A stretch of 39,339 nucleotides of DNA from Isoptericola sp. QY 916 (GCA_026934365.1 JADHZE010000013.1:1-39339), one strand, 5' to 3'. Counted from the stretch's first letter, positions 24,544 through 33,249 are shown. Notes: generated by a model from the letters alone, not told the origin. Program-made: numbers and translations.

Positions 24544-26025
24544 ATGCCCGCCACCACTGCCCCTGCACCCGTGCCGCCCACCGGCCCGGACCCGGCGAGC
24601 GGCACGGTGTCACGGCTGCTCGACGCCCTGGCCGCCCTCGAGGGCGGGGTCGCCGCGCTCGCGGGGGCCGTCGAGGAGATCGACCTGCACGACGTCGGCC
24701 GGGACGTCCTCGAGCAGGCGTCGGCCCGGCTCCGGAGAGTCGGCTCCCGGGTGGACGCCGCGCGGTGGCGGGTGCTGCCCGCGCTGGAGGCGGACGGCCG
24801 GTGGTCGCTCGACGGGTCGCGCACCTTCGCGCACTGGCTCGCCCGTGCCGAGAACGTCGGGCTGCCCACCGCGCGCCGCGACGTCCGCACGGCCCACGCC
24901 CTGCGCGACGTCCTCCCGGCGACCGGTGCCGCCGCGCTCGCCGGCCGGCTCGGCGCCGACCACCTGCGCGCCATCGTCGACGTCGCCCCGACCTCCGAGG
25001 CCCGCCGAGACGCGCTCCTCGCTCCCGCGCCGACCGCGAGCGAGACGAACCGCACGACGGACAGCGGGACGACGGACGACGAGAACCCGGAAGCGCCGGA
25101 CGCCGGCCTCGCCGCGCCGACCGGCGAGGAGCACCTGCTCGCCACCGGCTCCTGGTACACGCCCGCGCAGTTCCGCCGGCTCGTCAAGCGGTTCGCGTAC
25201 GTGACGGACCCGGAGTCGGACGAGCAGGGCTACGCGCACGCCCGCGAGAAAGAGTTCGTCGACCTGTCGCCCACGTGGGACGGCTACCACCTCGCCGGGT
25301 TCCTCACCGAGGAGCACGGCCAGGCGCTGCGCGCCGCCCTCGACGCCGTCGCCGGCCGGCCCGCCGCCGGGGAGACCCGCACGCCCGCGCAGCGACGCGC
25401 CCAGGCGCTCGCCGACCTCGCACGCGTCGCCCTCGACTCCGGGACCGTGGGGTCGGGCTCCGCCGTGCGCCCGCACCTGACCGTCACCATCTCCCTGACC
25501 GAGCTCCGTCGCCTGCTCGCTGCCGGTCACGGTCGCGCCACCGAGCTCGGCCCTCCCGTCGCGGGATGGGCCGAGTCGCTGGGAGTCGACCCCGCCGAGT
25601 TCGTGGACGGCCGCGGCCCGCTGCCCCCGTCCCTCCTCCGCCGCATCGTGTGCGACAGCGAGGTGACACGGGTGGTCCTCGGCCCGGAGTCGCAGGTGCT
25701 CGACGTCGGGCGTGCCCGGCGCACCGTCACCGGCCAGCTGCGACGCGCCGTCGTCGCCCGGGACCGGCGGTGCACCTGGCCCGGCTGCGACGAGCCACCT
25801 GCACGCTGCGAGGTCCACCACGCCGTGGCCCACTGGGCGGACGGCGGCAGCACGTCCGTCGACAACTCCGCCCTGCTGTGCTGGCACCATCACGACCGCG
25901 TCGACGCGCTCGGCATCACCATGCGTCGCGACGGCGGCACGTGGCACTTCACCGACCGCCACGGTCGCTCGGCGGCTCAGGCGCCGGGCGTCCCGCTCAT
26001 CGCTGACCGCCGCGGTCCCGGCTGA
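24544..26025 (+). CDS. DUF222 / 13E12-repeat protein with C-terminal HNH endonuclease domain
   Basis: This 493-residue protein has an N-terminal DUF222 helical region (about 15-380, with REKEFVDLSPTWDGYHLAGFLTEEHGQALRAALDAV). A C-terminal HNH domain follows: RRCTWPGCDEPPARCEVHHAVAHWADGGSTSVDNSALLCWHHHDRVD, with two zinc-binding Cys pairs, the HH catalytic pair and the final HHH. The family is abundant in actinobacteria (13E12 repeats in mycobacteria), where several members carry LexA boxes; here a perfect box sits in the promoter. The exact DNA substrate is unknown. The ATG at 24544 is preferred because GAGGAGA precedes it; an in-frame ATG at 24520 is closer to the -10 box. The gene interrupts the glycan region and looks like an insertion. 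Confidence 0.87.
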   Translation: MPATTAPAPVPPTGPDPASGTVSRLLDALAALEGGVAALAGAVEEIDLHDVGRDVLEQASARLRRVGSRVDAARWRVLPALEADGRWSLDGSRTFAHWLARAENVGLPTARRDVRTAHALRDVLPATGAAALAGRLGADHLRAIVDVAPTSEARRDALLAPAPTASETNRTTDSGTTDDENPEAPDAGLAAPTGEEHLLATGSWYTPAQFRRLVKRFAYVTDPESDEQGYAHAREKEFVDLSPTWDGYHLAGFLTEEHGQALRAALDAVAGRPAAGETRTPAQRRAQALADLARVALDSGTVGSGSAVRPHLTVTISLTELRRLLAAGHGRATELGPPVAGWAESLGVDPAEFVDGRGPLPPSLLRRIVCDSEVTRVVLGPESQVLDVGRARRTVTGQLRRAVVARDRRCTWPGCDEPPARCEVHHAVAHWADGGSTSVDNSALLCWHHHDRVDALGITMRRDGGTWHFTDRHGRSAAQAPGVPLIADRRGPG

Positions 26026-27196
26026 GCGGCTCGACCTCGACGGGCTCGGGCTCGGCGATCACCCAGCGACCCCCGAGCGCCTCCACCTCGGGGTGCGCGA
26101 ACCGCACCTCGTCGAGGAGGTCGGGCACGAGCAGCAGCACCTTGTCGGGGCGGATCTCGGCAAGGATGTCGGGCCCGAGCACGGGCACCCGCGGCCCGGG
26201 GCCGCCCGGCATGGACCTGCCCCGCTTCGCGGGCGACGCGTCCACCACGGCGAGGACCTCGTCCGCGGTGACGCCGGCGAGCGCGAACAACGCGACCGCG
26301 CGCGACGCGGCGCCGTAGGCGACCACCTTCCCCTCGCTCGCGTCGAGCCAGTCGCGGAGGGCCGCGGCCGACGCGGCCACCTGCCGTTGGAGCGCCGCCA
26401 CGGCCGCCGGCTCCGTGATCCCCGCCGCGGCCTCGGCCGCCAGCTCGGTGGCGACGAGGTCGCCCGCGGCGCGGGCGTGCCGACCGGCGGGCTGCGAGCC
26501 CTCCCGCGCCAGCGCGAGCAGCCGCGTCCCGCCGTACAGCGGATAGCGCCACAGCCCGACCGGGACGAGCCCGGTGCTGCGCGCCATCTCCACGAGCACC
26601 GTGAGCGAGTAGTACGCGAAGTGCCCGTGCCGCAGCGCGTTCCAGGTGCCGTCGCGCAGGATCACGGACAGCGGGTGCACGTGCAGCGCGAGGACGCCGT
26701 CGGGGGCGAGGGAGTCGAGCCGCAGGTCCCAGGCCGCGCGCTGGTCCGCCTCGTGCATGATCCCGAGCGAGTCGACGACGAGGTCCGCGGCGAGCCCGGG
26801 CACCGTGCCGGGGCCGTCGAGCAGCACGGCGTCCGGCACGATCTCCTGCACCCGCGCCAGCCAGGAGCCCCCGTGCGGGGAGCGCATCTCCCCCACCCAC
26901 GTGCCGGGGCCTAGCAGCCCGCCCCCGACGAGGTCGGCCACTCCCGCCCGCGCCTGCGCGACGAGTGCGGCAGGCTCCACTCCGAGCGGCTCCTCGGGAC
27001 CTGTCGGGTCCTCCTCGAGCTGGGCGAGTCGGCACCGGTCGCACATCACCATGCGCAACGGGTGCACGGGGTCAGGAGCGGGTGCCTCCGGCTCGGGGAA
27101 CAGGTCGGCGGCAGGCTGGGAGCCCAGGTCGAGCACCACGGTGGCGCGGTCCGACTGGCACCACCGGCAGCGCCAGCCCGGCACGACGGCGCTCAC
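25997..27196 (-). CDS. Class I SAM-dependent C-methyltransferase-like protein
   Basis: This 399-residue protein is the shorter, more divergent of two tandem paralogues with the three-part layout of sugar 3-C-methyltransferases. It has an N-terminal zinc finger (CRWCQSD and MCDRCRLAQLEED), a central methyltransferase domain and a C-terminal Rossmann-like domain (GKVVAYGAASRAVALFALAGVTADEVLAVVDASPAKRGRSMPG). The SAM-binding loop is weak: the usual ExGSNDG is replaced by GEMRSPHGGS. It may therefore be inactive or a partner of its neighbour. The start is the GTG of a GTGA overlap. The 3' end overlaps the HNH gene by 29 bp. Confidence 0.78.
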   Translation of the reverse strand: MSAVVPGWRCRWCQSDRATVVLDLGSQPAADLFPEPEAPAPDPVHPLRMVMCDRCRLAQLEEDPTGPEEPLGVEPAALVAQARAGVADLVGGGLLGPGTWVGEMRSPHGGSWLARVQEIVPDAVLLDGPGTVPGLAADLVVDSLGIMHEADQRAAWDLRLDSLAPDGVLALHVHPLSVILRDGTWNALRHGHFAYYSLTVLVEMARSTGLVPVGLWRYPLYGGTRLLALAREGSQPAGRHARAAGDLVATELAAEAAAGITEPAAVAALQRQVAASAAALRDWLDASEGKVVAYGAASRAVALFALAGVTADEVLAVVDASPAKRGRSMPGGPGPRVPVLGPDILAEIRPDKVLLLVPDLLDEVRFAHPEVEALGGRWVIAEPEPVEVEPLSRDRGGQR

Positions 27197-28509
27197 GTGC
27201 CCGGCTCGAAGACCTCGAGGCGCGGCAGGAACGTCACCAGCCGGCCTCCCCAGTCGGCGACGTGCGCGAGCTGGGCCGAGATCTCCCGCCGCAGGTTCCA
27301 CGGCATGACGACGACGTAGTCGGGCCGGGCCGCGTCGAGCGCCTCGGGCGCGTGGATGGGGAGGTGCATGCCCGGCGTGAACCGGCCGTGCTTGTACGGG
27401 TTGCGGTCGACGGCGAACTCGATCAGGTCGGGGCGTACGCCGCAGTGGTTGAGCAGCGTGTTCCCCTTGCCGGGCGCCCCGTACGCCACCACGCGCCTGC
27501 CCTCGCGGCGGGCGGTGAGCAGGAAGCGCAGCACGTCGTCGCGCACGGCGGCGACCTGCTCGGCGAAGCCGGCGTGACCTTCCACGGTGTGCAGGCCGGC
27601 GGCGGCCTCTGCGGCGAGCACGCGCGCCACGGCGGCGGACGGCGCGGGCCCACCGCCGGCTGGTGCGCCGTCGGGCGTCGGCACGGACCACGTGCGCAGC
27701 GAGCCGCCGTGGCTGGGCAGCTCGTCCACGTCCACCACGGTGAGCCCGGCGGCGGCCAGCACCCGCTGCGTCGTGAGCAGCGACAGGTAGCTGTAGTGCT
27801 CGTGGTAGATCGTGTCGTACTCGTTGCCCTCGACGAGGCGCAGCAGGTGCGGGATCTCGATCGACACCCGCCCGTCGTCGGCGACGAGCTGCCGCAGCCC
27901 GCGCGAGAAGTCGACGATGTCCGGCACGTGCGCGAAGACGTTGTTGGCCACGACGAGGTCGGCAGGGCCGTGCTCGGCGCGCACGCGCCGCCCCGTCTCC
28001 TCGCCCAGGAACTCCACCACCGTGGGCACGCCCCGCTCGACCGCGGCCGCGGCCACGTTGCCCGACGGCTCGATGCCGAGGCAGCGGATCCCCTGGTCGA
28101 CGACGTGCTGCAGCAGGTAGCCGTCGTTGCTCGCGACCTCGACGACGAACGACCGCTCGGGGGCGAGCCCGAGCCTGTCGACCGCGTCGTCGACGTACCG
28201 CCGCGCGTGCTCCACCCACGACGCGGAGTAGGACGAGAAGTAGGCGTAGTCGTCGAAGATGTCCTCCGCCGGCACGTAGGCGGGCAGCTGCACCAGCAGG
28301 CACTGCTCGCACACCCGCACGTGCAGCGGGTAGAAGACCTCCGGGCCGTCGACCTGCTCGGCGGTGGGGTAGGTCTCGCACGGCGGCGACATCCCGAGGT
28401 CCACGAAGGTACGGGTCAGGGGTGCGCCGCACAGCCGGCACGACGGCGCGGGCACCGCGGACCCCTCGGGCGCGCCGGCGGCGTGCCGCGCCGCCGACAC
28501 GGCGGTCAT
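27193..28509 (-). CDS. NDP-sugar C-methyltransferase (TylC3/NovU-like)
   Basis: This 438-residue protein has the full C-methyltransferase architecture. The zinc-binding N-terminus has CRLCGAPL and CEQCLLVQLP; the SAM domain has FVVEVASNDGYLLQ and VVANNVFAHVPD; the catalytic-type segment is YDTIYHEHYSYLSL; and the C-terminal domain includes VVAYGAPGKGNTLLNHCGV. Such enzymes methylate carbon 3 (or 5) of a 4-keto NDP-sugar, giving branched-chain sugars. It sits between an SDR epimerase and a divergent paralogue, with ATGA and GTGA overlaps at its ends. The three genes form one operon under a repeat-type operator. Confidence 0.88.
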   Translation of the reverse strand: MTAVSAARHAAGAPEGSAVPAPSCRLCGAPLTRTFVDLGMSPPCETYPTAEQVDGPEVFYPLHVRVCEQCLLVQLPAYVPAEDIFDDYAYFSSYSASWVEHARRYVDDAVDRLGLAPERSFVVEVASNDGYLLQHVVDQGIRCLGIEPSGNVAAAAVERGVPTVVEFLGEETGRRVRAEHGPADLVVANNVFAHVPDIVDFSRGLRQLVADDGRVSIEIPHLLRLVEGNEYDTIYHEHYSYLSLLTTQRVLAAAGLTVVDVDELPSHGGSLRTWSVPTPDGAPAGGGPAPSAAVARVLAAEAAAGLHTVEGHAGFAEQVAAVRDDVLRFLLTARREGRRVVAYGAPGKGNTLLNHCGVRPDLIEFAVDRNPYKHGRFTPGMHLPIHAPEALDAARPDYVVVMPWNLRREISAQLAHVADWGGRLVTFLPRLEVFEPGT

Positions 28510-29540
28510 GCCGGCACCGCCGTGGTGCGCAGGTTCTCCAGGTCGAGAGCGCCGCTGGCGGCGAGCTCGCTCACCCGGTGCAGGCGCACGAAGCGCGGGC
28601 CCTCGAAGTCGTCGGCGGTGAGGCCGAACCGGTGGACGTCCTGCCAGATCTGCCGGATCCCGTCGCGCACCGTCCAGCGGGGCGCGGCGGCCGGGAGCTC
28701 GGTGCGGATGCGCGTGAAGTCGACCCGGTAGTTGCGGGTGTCGGCCCCCGCCCCCGCGGCAAAGGTCACGGGGGCGCCGGTGACCTCGCTGACCTGCTCG
28801 GCGACGGTGCGGATCTGGACGACGTCCTCGTCGCGGCCCACGTTGAACGCCCGGTCGTGCACCACCTCGCGGGGAGCCTCGAGCCCGGCGAGGAACGCCC
28901 GCGCGATGTCCTCGACGTGCACGAGGGGCCGCCACGGCGAGCCGTCCGACTGCAGCCGCACCTCGCTGCGCGTGTACGCGGTGCCGGTGAGGTTGTTGAC
29001 CACGATGTCGGCCCGCAGCCGCGGTGACGAGCCGTACGCGGTCGCATTGCGCAGGAACGTGGGCGAGAAGTCGTCGTCGGCGAGCGCGGAGAGGCCGCGC
29101 TCGGCCTGGATCTTCGACTCCCCGTACGGGGTGACGGGGTGGAACTCGGCGCCCTCGTCGACGGGCTCGTCGCCCGCCGCCCCGTACAGGGAGCACGACG
29201 ACGAGAACAGGAACCGCGCCACCCCGGCCGCCTTGGCCGCCCGCGCCATCCGCACGGCGCCGTCCGTGTTGACGGAGAACGTGGCATGCGGGTTGAGGTG
29301 CCCGAGCGGGTCGTTGGAGATGGCCGCCAGGTGCACCACCGCGTCGAAGCCGGCGAGGTCCTCGGGCCGCGCGTCCCGGACGTCGCCGGTGCGCTGCTCG
29401 TACCCCGTCACCGGAGGGCCGAAGTCGCAGCCGTCGTACCAGCCGGCGTCGAGGCCGACCACCTCGTGGCCCGCTGCCTGCAGGAACGGCACCAGCACCG
29501 CACCCACGTATCCGCGGTCACCATCGACGAGCACTCGCAT
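28506..29540 (-). CDS. NAD-dependent epimerase/dehydratase (extended SDR)
   Basis: This 344-residue extended SDR has the dinucleotide-binding motif GDRGYVG (7-13), VVHLAAISNDP, the Ser-rich catalytic strand FLFSSSCSLYG and Tyr-x3-Lys in TPYGESK. The substrate domain has LRNATAYGSSPRLRADIVVNNLTG and RPLVHVEDIARAFLAGL. It most resembles the sugar-nucleotide epimerases or reductases that accompany C-methyltransferases, so it probably acts on the 4-keto intermediate of a branched sugar. It heads a three-gene operon. The ATG lies 77 nt after a TAGCGT -10 box, a longer leader than at most other genes here. Confidence 0.84.
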   Translation of the reverse strand: MRVLVDGDRGYVGAVLVPFLQAAGHEVVGLDAGWYDGCDFGPPVTGYEQRTGDVRDARPEDLAGFDAVVHLAAISNDPLGHLNPHATFSVNTDGAVRMARAAKAAGVARFLFSSSCSLYGAAGDEPVDEGAEFHPVTPYGESKIQAERGLSALADDDFSPTFLRNATAYGSSPRLRADIVVNNLTGTAYTRSEVRLQSDGSPWRPLVHVEDIARAFLAGLEAPREVVHDRAFNVGRDEDVVQIRTVAEQVSEVTGAPVTFAAGAGADTRNYRVDFTRIRTELPAAAPRWTVRDGIRQIWQDVHRFGLTADDFEGPRFVRLHRVSELAASGALDLENLRTTAVPA

Positions 29541-29617
29541 GGTCCGTCCCCCCGTCGTCGTCCGGCCGGTCCCGCGGGCAGGGAGTCCCGCGAGCCGGTG
29601 GCTTCACCGCCGCCTCG

Positions 29618-29686
29618 ACGCTAACCAGCGACCTCCTCCCACCGTGAGGGTTGCCCGGGGTGAAAAGCCTCGTCACCCGGGTGATT
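29618..29686 (-). promoter_or_regulatory. TTTCACCC direct-repeat operator and TAGCGT -10 box of the SDR/C-methyltransferase operon
   Basis: Leftward reading gives AATCACCC (29686-29679), then TTTCACCC (29665-29658) 21 bp further on, then TAGCGT (29623-29618). The proximal copy starts 42 bp before the -10 box. TCACCCGGGTGA (29673-29684) is also a perfect palindrome, so the site could face both operons. Confidence 0.58.
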
Positions 29687-29737
29687 CCGCCCCCGGGACG
29701 TTCCGCGCCCGCACCCCGGCGGCGAGGATCGGGAGCC

Positions 29738-31783
29738 ATGAAGGTCCTGCGCATCTCCCACAGCGCGGTGGTCGACGCCTGGCGCGGCCGCGAGGCCGAG
29801 CTGCGCCGGCGCGGCGACCACGTCCGCGTCGTCACGGCCGCCGTCTGGGACGAGGGCGGCCGCGACGTGCGCCCCGCGCCCTCGCCGGACGAGGAGCTCG
29901 AGACCGCGCGCACGTTCGGCCGGCACCCCGCCCTGTTCCTCTACGACCCGCGGGCCCTGTGGCGGGTGCTCGGCGAGCGGTGGGACGTCCTCGACATCCA
30001 CGAGGAGCCCGTGGCGCTCGCGACCGCGGAGATCCTGGGCGTCCGCGCCGCGCGACGGCTCGTGGACGCGGCGCGCGGGCGCCGCTCCCGCCCCGCGCCC
30101 TACCTCCTCTACTCCGCGCAGAACCTCCTCAAGCGGTACCCGTGGCCGTTCCGGGCGCTCGAGGCGGCCGCGCTGCGCGGCGCCGCGGCCGTCGTCACCT
30201 GCAACCACGACGCCGCCCGCATCGTGCGCTACAAGGGCGCCCGGGGACTGGTCGAGCGGATCCCGCTCGGGCTCGACACGACCGTGTTCTCTCCCGCCGA
30301 CGACGCGGAGCTGGGGACGCAGCCGGCCGGGCCGCGCACGCCGGGACGGGTGCGCGTCGGGTACGCCGGGCGCCTCACCGCCCAGAAGGGGGTGGACGTG
30401 CTCCTCGCGGCTGTCGCCCGGGACGAGGCGCTGGACCTCGTGGTGGCGGGCGCCGGTCCGGAGGAGGCGCGGCTGCGGCGGGTCGCCGCCCGGTTGGGCG
30501 ACCGCGTCGACTTCCTCGGCCCGCTCGACACCGACGACCTCCCCGCCTTCTACCGCGGGCTGGACGTCCTGGTCGTGCCGTCGAGGCACGCCCCGGGCCT
30601 GGCCGAGCAGTTCGGCCGCGTGGTGGTCGAGGCGATGGCGTGCGGCACCCCGGTCGTGGCGACCCGTGTCGGCTCCGTGCCGGACCTCGTCGCCGGCGCC
30701 GGTGTCCTCGTGGCACCGGACGAACCCGAGGCCCTGCTGGACGGCATCCGGCAGGCGACCCACCCACGGACCGCGCGCACGCTGCGCCTGGCCGGGCTCG
30801 ACCGTGCCCGCGAGTGCTCGTGGCCCGAGGTCGCCCGTCGGTACCGCGCGGTCTACGAGGCGGCCCTCGGCGCGCCGGCACGCGACCACGGTCCCGCCGC
30901 GCACGACGGCGCGGCACGTCGGCCGTCCCCCCGTGTCGAGGTGGTGGTCGTCGCCTACGGCCACCCCGACCTGCTGAGCTCCGCGCTCGAGCCTCTGGCG
31001 GGAGCCTTCCCGATCACCGTGGTCGACAACTCGTCCGACCCGCGGCACCGCGCGCTCGCCCAGGTCTTCGGCGCCGCCTACCACGACCCCGGGCGCAACC
31101 TCGGGTTCGCGGCGGCCGTCAACGTGGCGCTCGCGCACCGGCAGGACCCCGGAGCGGACGTGTTCCTCCTCAACCCCGACGCCGTCGTCGGGCCCGAGAC
31201 CGTCGCCACGCTCCACGAGGCCCTGCACGGGGACCCCGGGCTGGCGAGCGTCGGCCCCGCGCAGGTCGACGGTGCGGGCCGGCCGGGACGCGTCGTCTGG
31301 CCGTTCCCCTCTCCGGCGCGGGCATGGCTGGAGGCCGCCGGTCTCGGCCGGCTCCGGCTGCCGCGCGAGCGCACCTTCGTCATCGGCTCCGCGCTGCTGA
31401 TCCGCGCGGCCGCGCTGCGCGGCGTCGGCGGGCTCGACGAGCGGTTCTTCCTCTACGCCGAGGAGACCGACTGGGCGTACCGGGCCGACCGGCAGGGCTG
31501 GCGGCACGCCCTCGTGCCCACCACCGAGGTCGTGCACGAGGGCGCGGGCACGGGTGGTGACGTCCGGGTCCGCGAGCTGCACTTCCACGCGTCGCAGGAG
31601 CGCTACCTGCGCAAGCACTACGGTGCGGCCGGCTGGACCGCCGCCCGTGCCGGTCTCGTCGCGGGCGCGGTGCTGCGCTCCGCCGCGCTCCGCGGGCCTC
31701 GCCGGGAGCACGCCCAGCGGCGTCTGCGCGCGTACCTCGGCGGGCCCGCGTCGCTGGAGGACCGCGAAGCGGTGCCGTCGTGA
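29738..31783 (+). CDS. Two-domain glycosyltransferase: GT4 fused to GT2
   Basis: This 681-residue protein joins two complete enzymes. Residues 1 to about 380 are a GT4 (GT-B fold), with VGYAGRLTAQKGVDVLLAAV and the E-x7-E block EQFGRVVVEAMACGTPVVATRVGS. After a linker of about 20 residues, positions 402-670 form a GT2 of rhamnosyltransferase type: VEVVVVAYGHPDLL, TVVDNSSDP, DPGRNLGFAAAVNVAL, the DxD equivalent LLNPDAV, and GGLDERFFLYAEETDWAYRADRQGW. It could add two successive sugars of the repeat unit. A GAGGAT box 8 nt before the ATG, or the GGGAG preceding it, could drive expression. It heads a four-gene rightward operon. Confidence 0.88.
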   Translation: MKVLRISHSAVVDAWRGREAELRRRGDHVRVVTAAVWDEGGRDVRPAPSPDEELETARTFGRHPALFLYDPRALWRVLGERWDVLDIHEEPVALATAEILGVRAARRLVDAARGRRSRPAPYLLYSAQNLLKRYPWPFRALEAAALRGAAAVVTCNHDAARIVRYKGARGLVERIPLGLDTTVFSPADDAELGTQPAGPRTPGRVRVGYAGRLTAQKGVDVLLAAVARDEALDLVVAGAGPEEARLRRVAARLGDRVDFLGPLDTDDLPAFYRGLDVLVVPSRHAPGLAEQFGRVVVEAMACGTPVVATRVGSVPDLVAGAGVLVAPDEPEALLDGIRQATHPRTARTLRLAGLDRARECSWPEVARRYRAVYEAALGAPARDHGPAAHDGAARRPSPRVEVVVVAYGHPDLLSSALEPLAGAFPITVVDNSSDPRHRALAQVFGAAYHDPGRNLGFAAAVNVALAHRQDPGADVFLLNPDAVVGPETVATLHEALHGDPGLASVGPAQVDGAGRPGRVVWPFPSPARAWLEAAGLGRLRLPRERTFVIGSALLIRAAALRGVGGLDERFFLYAEETDWAYRADRQGWRHALVPTTEVVHEGAGTGGDVRVRELHFHASQERYLRKHYGAAGWTAARAGLVAGAVLRSAALRGPRREHAQRRLRAYLGGPASLEDREAVPS

Positions 31784-33249
31784 GCGCCGGCGGGCCCGGC
31801 GCCCACCACCTGCGCCTTCGGACGGGCGGGGGGCCGCGGACGGGCACGCAGACGGGCATCGCGTCGAGCCTGCGGTCGACGACGCGCGTCGCGACGTGGG
31901 CGGCGGTCCTCGGCGTCGTCGTCCTCGCGGCGACCTACGTGCTCGCCCACGACCTCACCCTCGGGGTGGCCGTGACGTCCGTCGCGGTGCTGGCCTGCGT
32001 GATGCTCTACGACCCCTCGCTGGTCCCCGTGATCGCGATGCCCACGTTCGTCGTGGCCGAGCGGGTGGGCGGGGACGCCCTGAACATGTCGCTGGGCGAC
32101 GTGACCCTGTTCGCGACGTTCTGGGTCGCCGTCCTCTTCTCGCCGCGCCCGTTCACGCCTGCGCTGCGGTCCATGCTCTGGCTGTCGGCGGTGTACCAGC
32201 TCGCGACGCTCTTCGCCGTCGTCGCCACCCCCTTCGCCCAGAACTCGATCGAGTGGTTCCACGCGTGGCTGCTGGTGGGTGGGGCGCTGGTCGTGGGCTG
32301 GGCGGTGGGCCGGTCCGGGCACGCGACGCTCGGACTGACGCTCCTGACCGTGTTCGTGCTCGCGATCGCGCTCGACGCCTGTGCGACCGCGGCCGTGCAG
32401 CTCGCGCAGGGCGACGTGTCGCCGGTCTACCCGAGCTGGCCGTTCGAGCTGCACAAGAACCTCGCGGGTCCGATCTTCGCCTCGGTCGCCCTGCTCGTCT
32501 TCGTGCGCCAGTCGTGGCTGCGGTGGCCGGCCTGGTTCCGGGTCCCGGCCTTCTACCTGCTGGTGCTCGCGCTCATGGCCGTGCAGTCACGCCAGGCGAT
32601 CGTCGGCCTGGGCGTCGGCCTCATCGTCCTCGCGCTGCGTGCCGGCCGCGGACGCCGACAGACCCCGATCCTCATGCTGCTCACCATGGCCCCCGCCGCC
32701 ATCTTCGTCGCGAGCCGGGTGCAGGACGACCTCTCCGGCGACGACCCGTTCAACTCCACGGCGTTCCGCGCCGTGGGCATCGAGGGCGGGTTCGACGTCT
32801 GGCGGGAGCACCTGTGGTTCGGCGCCGGGCTGCGCTGGTGGACCGTGGGGCCCGAGCTCGGGTTCCAACCGCCCAACGCCGTCGCGGAGGTGCTGTCCTC
32901 GGTCGGGATCGTCGGCCTCGCCGGGTTCGCGGTCCTCATGCTGGGCACGCTGGTGGTCGCGTGGCGGATGGACCGCCGGTTCGGGACGCTCGCCGTCGCC
33001 CTGCTCGCGTCGCGCCTCGTGGCGAGCCAGTTCGACCAGTTCTGGGTCGCGATCATCGTGTCCCTGCCCTTCCTGCTCGTGGGGGTCTGCCTCGGCGCCG
33101 AAGGGTTCGCGAAGGCGCCTGGCGCGCCCCTCCTCGACGACCGGCCGGCGCGCGTCCGTCGGCGCGCGGCGCGAGCCGCCCTGACCCCGGTGGAGCCACC
33201 GGTCCCGGCGCAGGGCGAGGAGCTCCTGCTCCCCGGTGGCCGCTCATGA
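31780..33249 (+). CDS. O-antigen polymerase/ligase-like membrane protein (Wzy-like)
   Basis: This 489-residue protein has about 10-12 membrane helices. A large periplasmic-type loop (about 315-370, RVQDDLSGDDPFNSTAFRAVGIEGGFDVWREHLWFGAGLRWW) contains the WREHLWFGAG segment typical of the Wzy/WaaL (Wzy_C) superfamily, and VQSRQAIVG precedes it. It is the natural polymerase for units exported by the flippase at 14139-15728. The cytoplasmic C-terminal tail (about 60 residues) is Arg/Pro-rich. The start is the GTG of a GTGA overlap with the fusion glycosyltransferase, and the end overlaps the next gene (ATGA). Confidence 0.83.
   Translation: MSAGGPGAHHLRLRTGGGPRTGTQTGIASSLRSTTRVATWAAVLGVVVLAATYVLAHDLTLGVAVTSVAVLACVMLYDPSLVPVIAMPTFVVAERVGGDALNMSLGDVTLFATFWVAVLFSPRPFTPALRSMLWLSAVYQLATLFAVVATPFAQNSIEWFHAWLLVGGALVVGWAVGRSGHATLGLTLLTVFVLAIALDACATAAVQLAQGDVSPVYPSWPFELHKNLAGPIFASVALLVFVRQSWLRWPAWFRVPAFYLLVLALMAVQSRQAIVGLGVGLIVLALRAGRGRRQTPILMLLTMAPAAIFVASRVQDDLSGDDPFNSTAFRAVGIEGGFDVWREHLWFGAGLRWWTVGPELGFQPPNAVAEVLSSVGIVGLAGFAVLMLGTLVVAWRMDRRFGTLAVALLASRLVASQFDQFWVAIIVSLPFLLVGVCLGAEGFAKAPGAPLLDDRPARVRRRAARAALTPVEPPVPAQGEELLLPGGRS

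Noticed and set aside
28506-29540. Loss of cofactor binding in the SDR because of the GDRGYVG motif
   Set aside because: Related sugar epimerases are known to me with TGDRGYIG-type motifs, so the loop is probably normal for this subgroup.
9349-29686. Classical Streptomyces-type PHO boxes as the identity of the TTTCACCC sites
   Set aside because: The 8-mer resembles the PhoP unit (GTTCACC), but contiguous 11-bp units are not seen; the middle unit is degenerate at all sites and the spacing is sometimes 21. PhoP remains a candidate but is not claimed.
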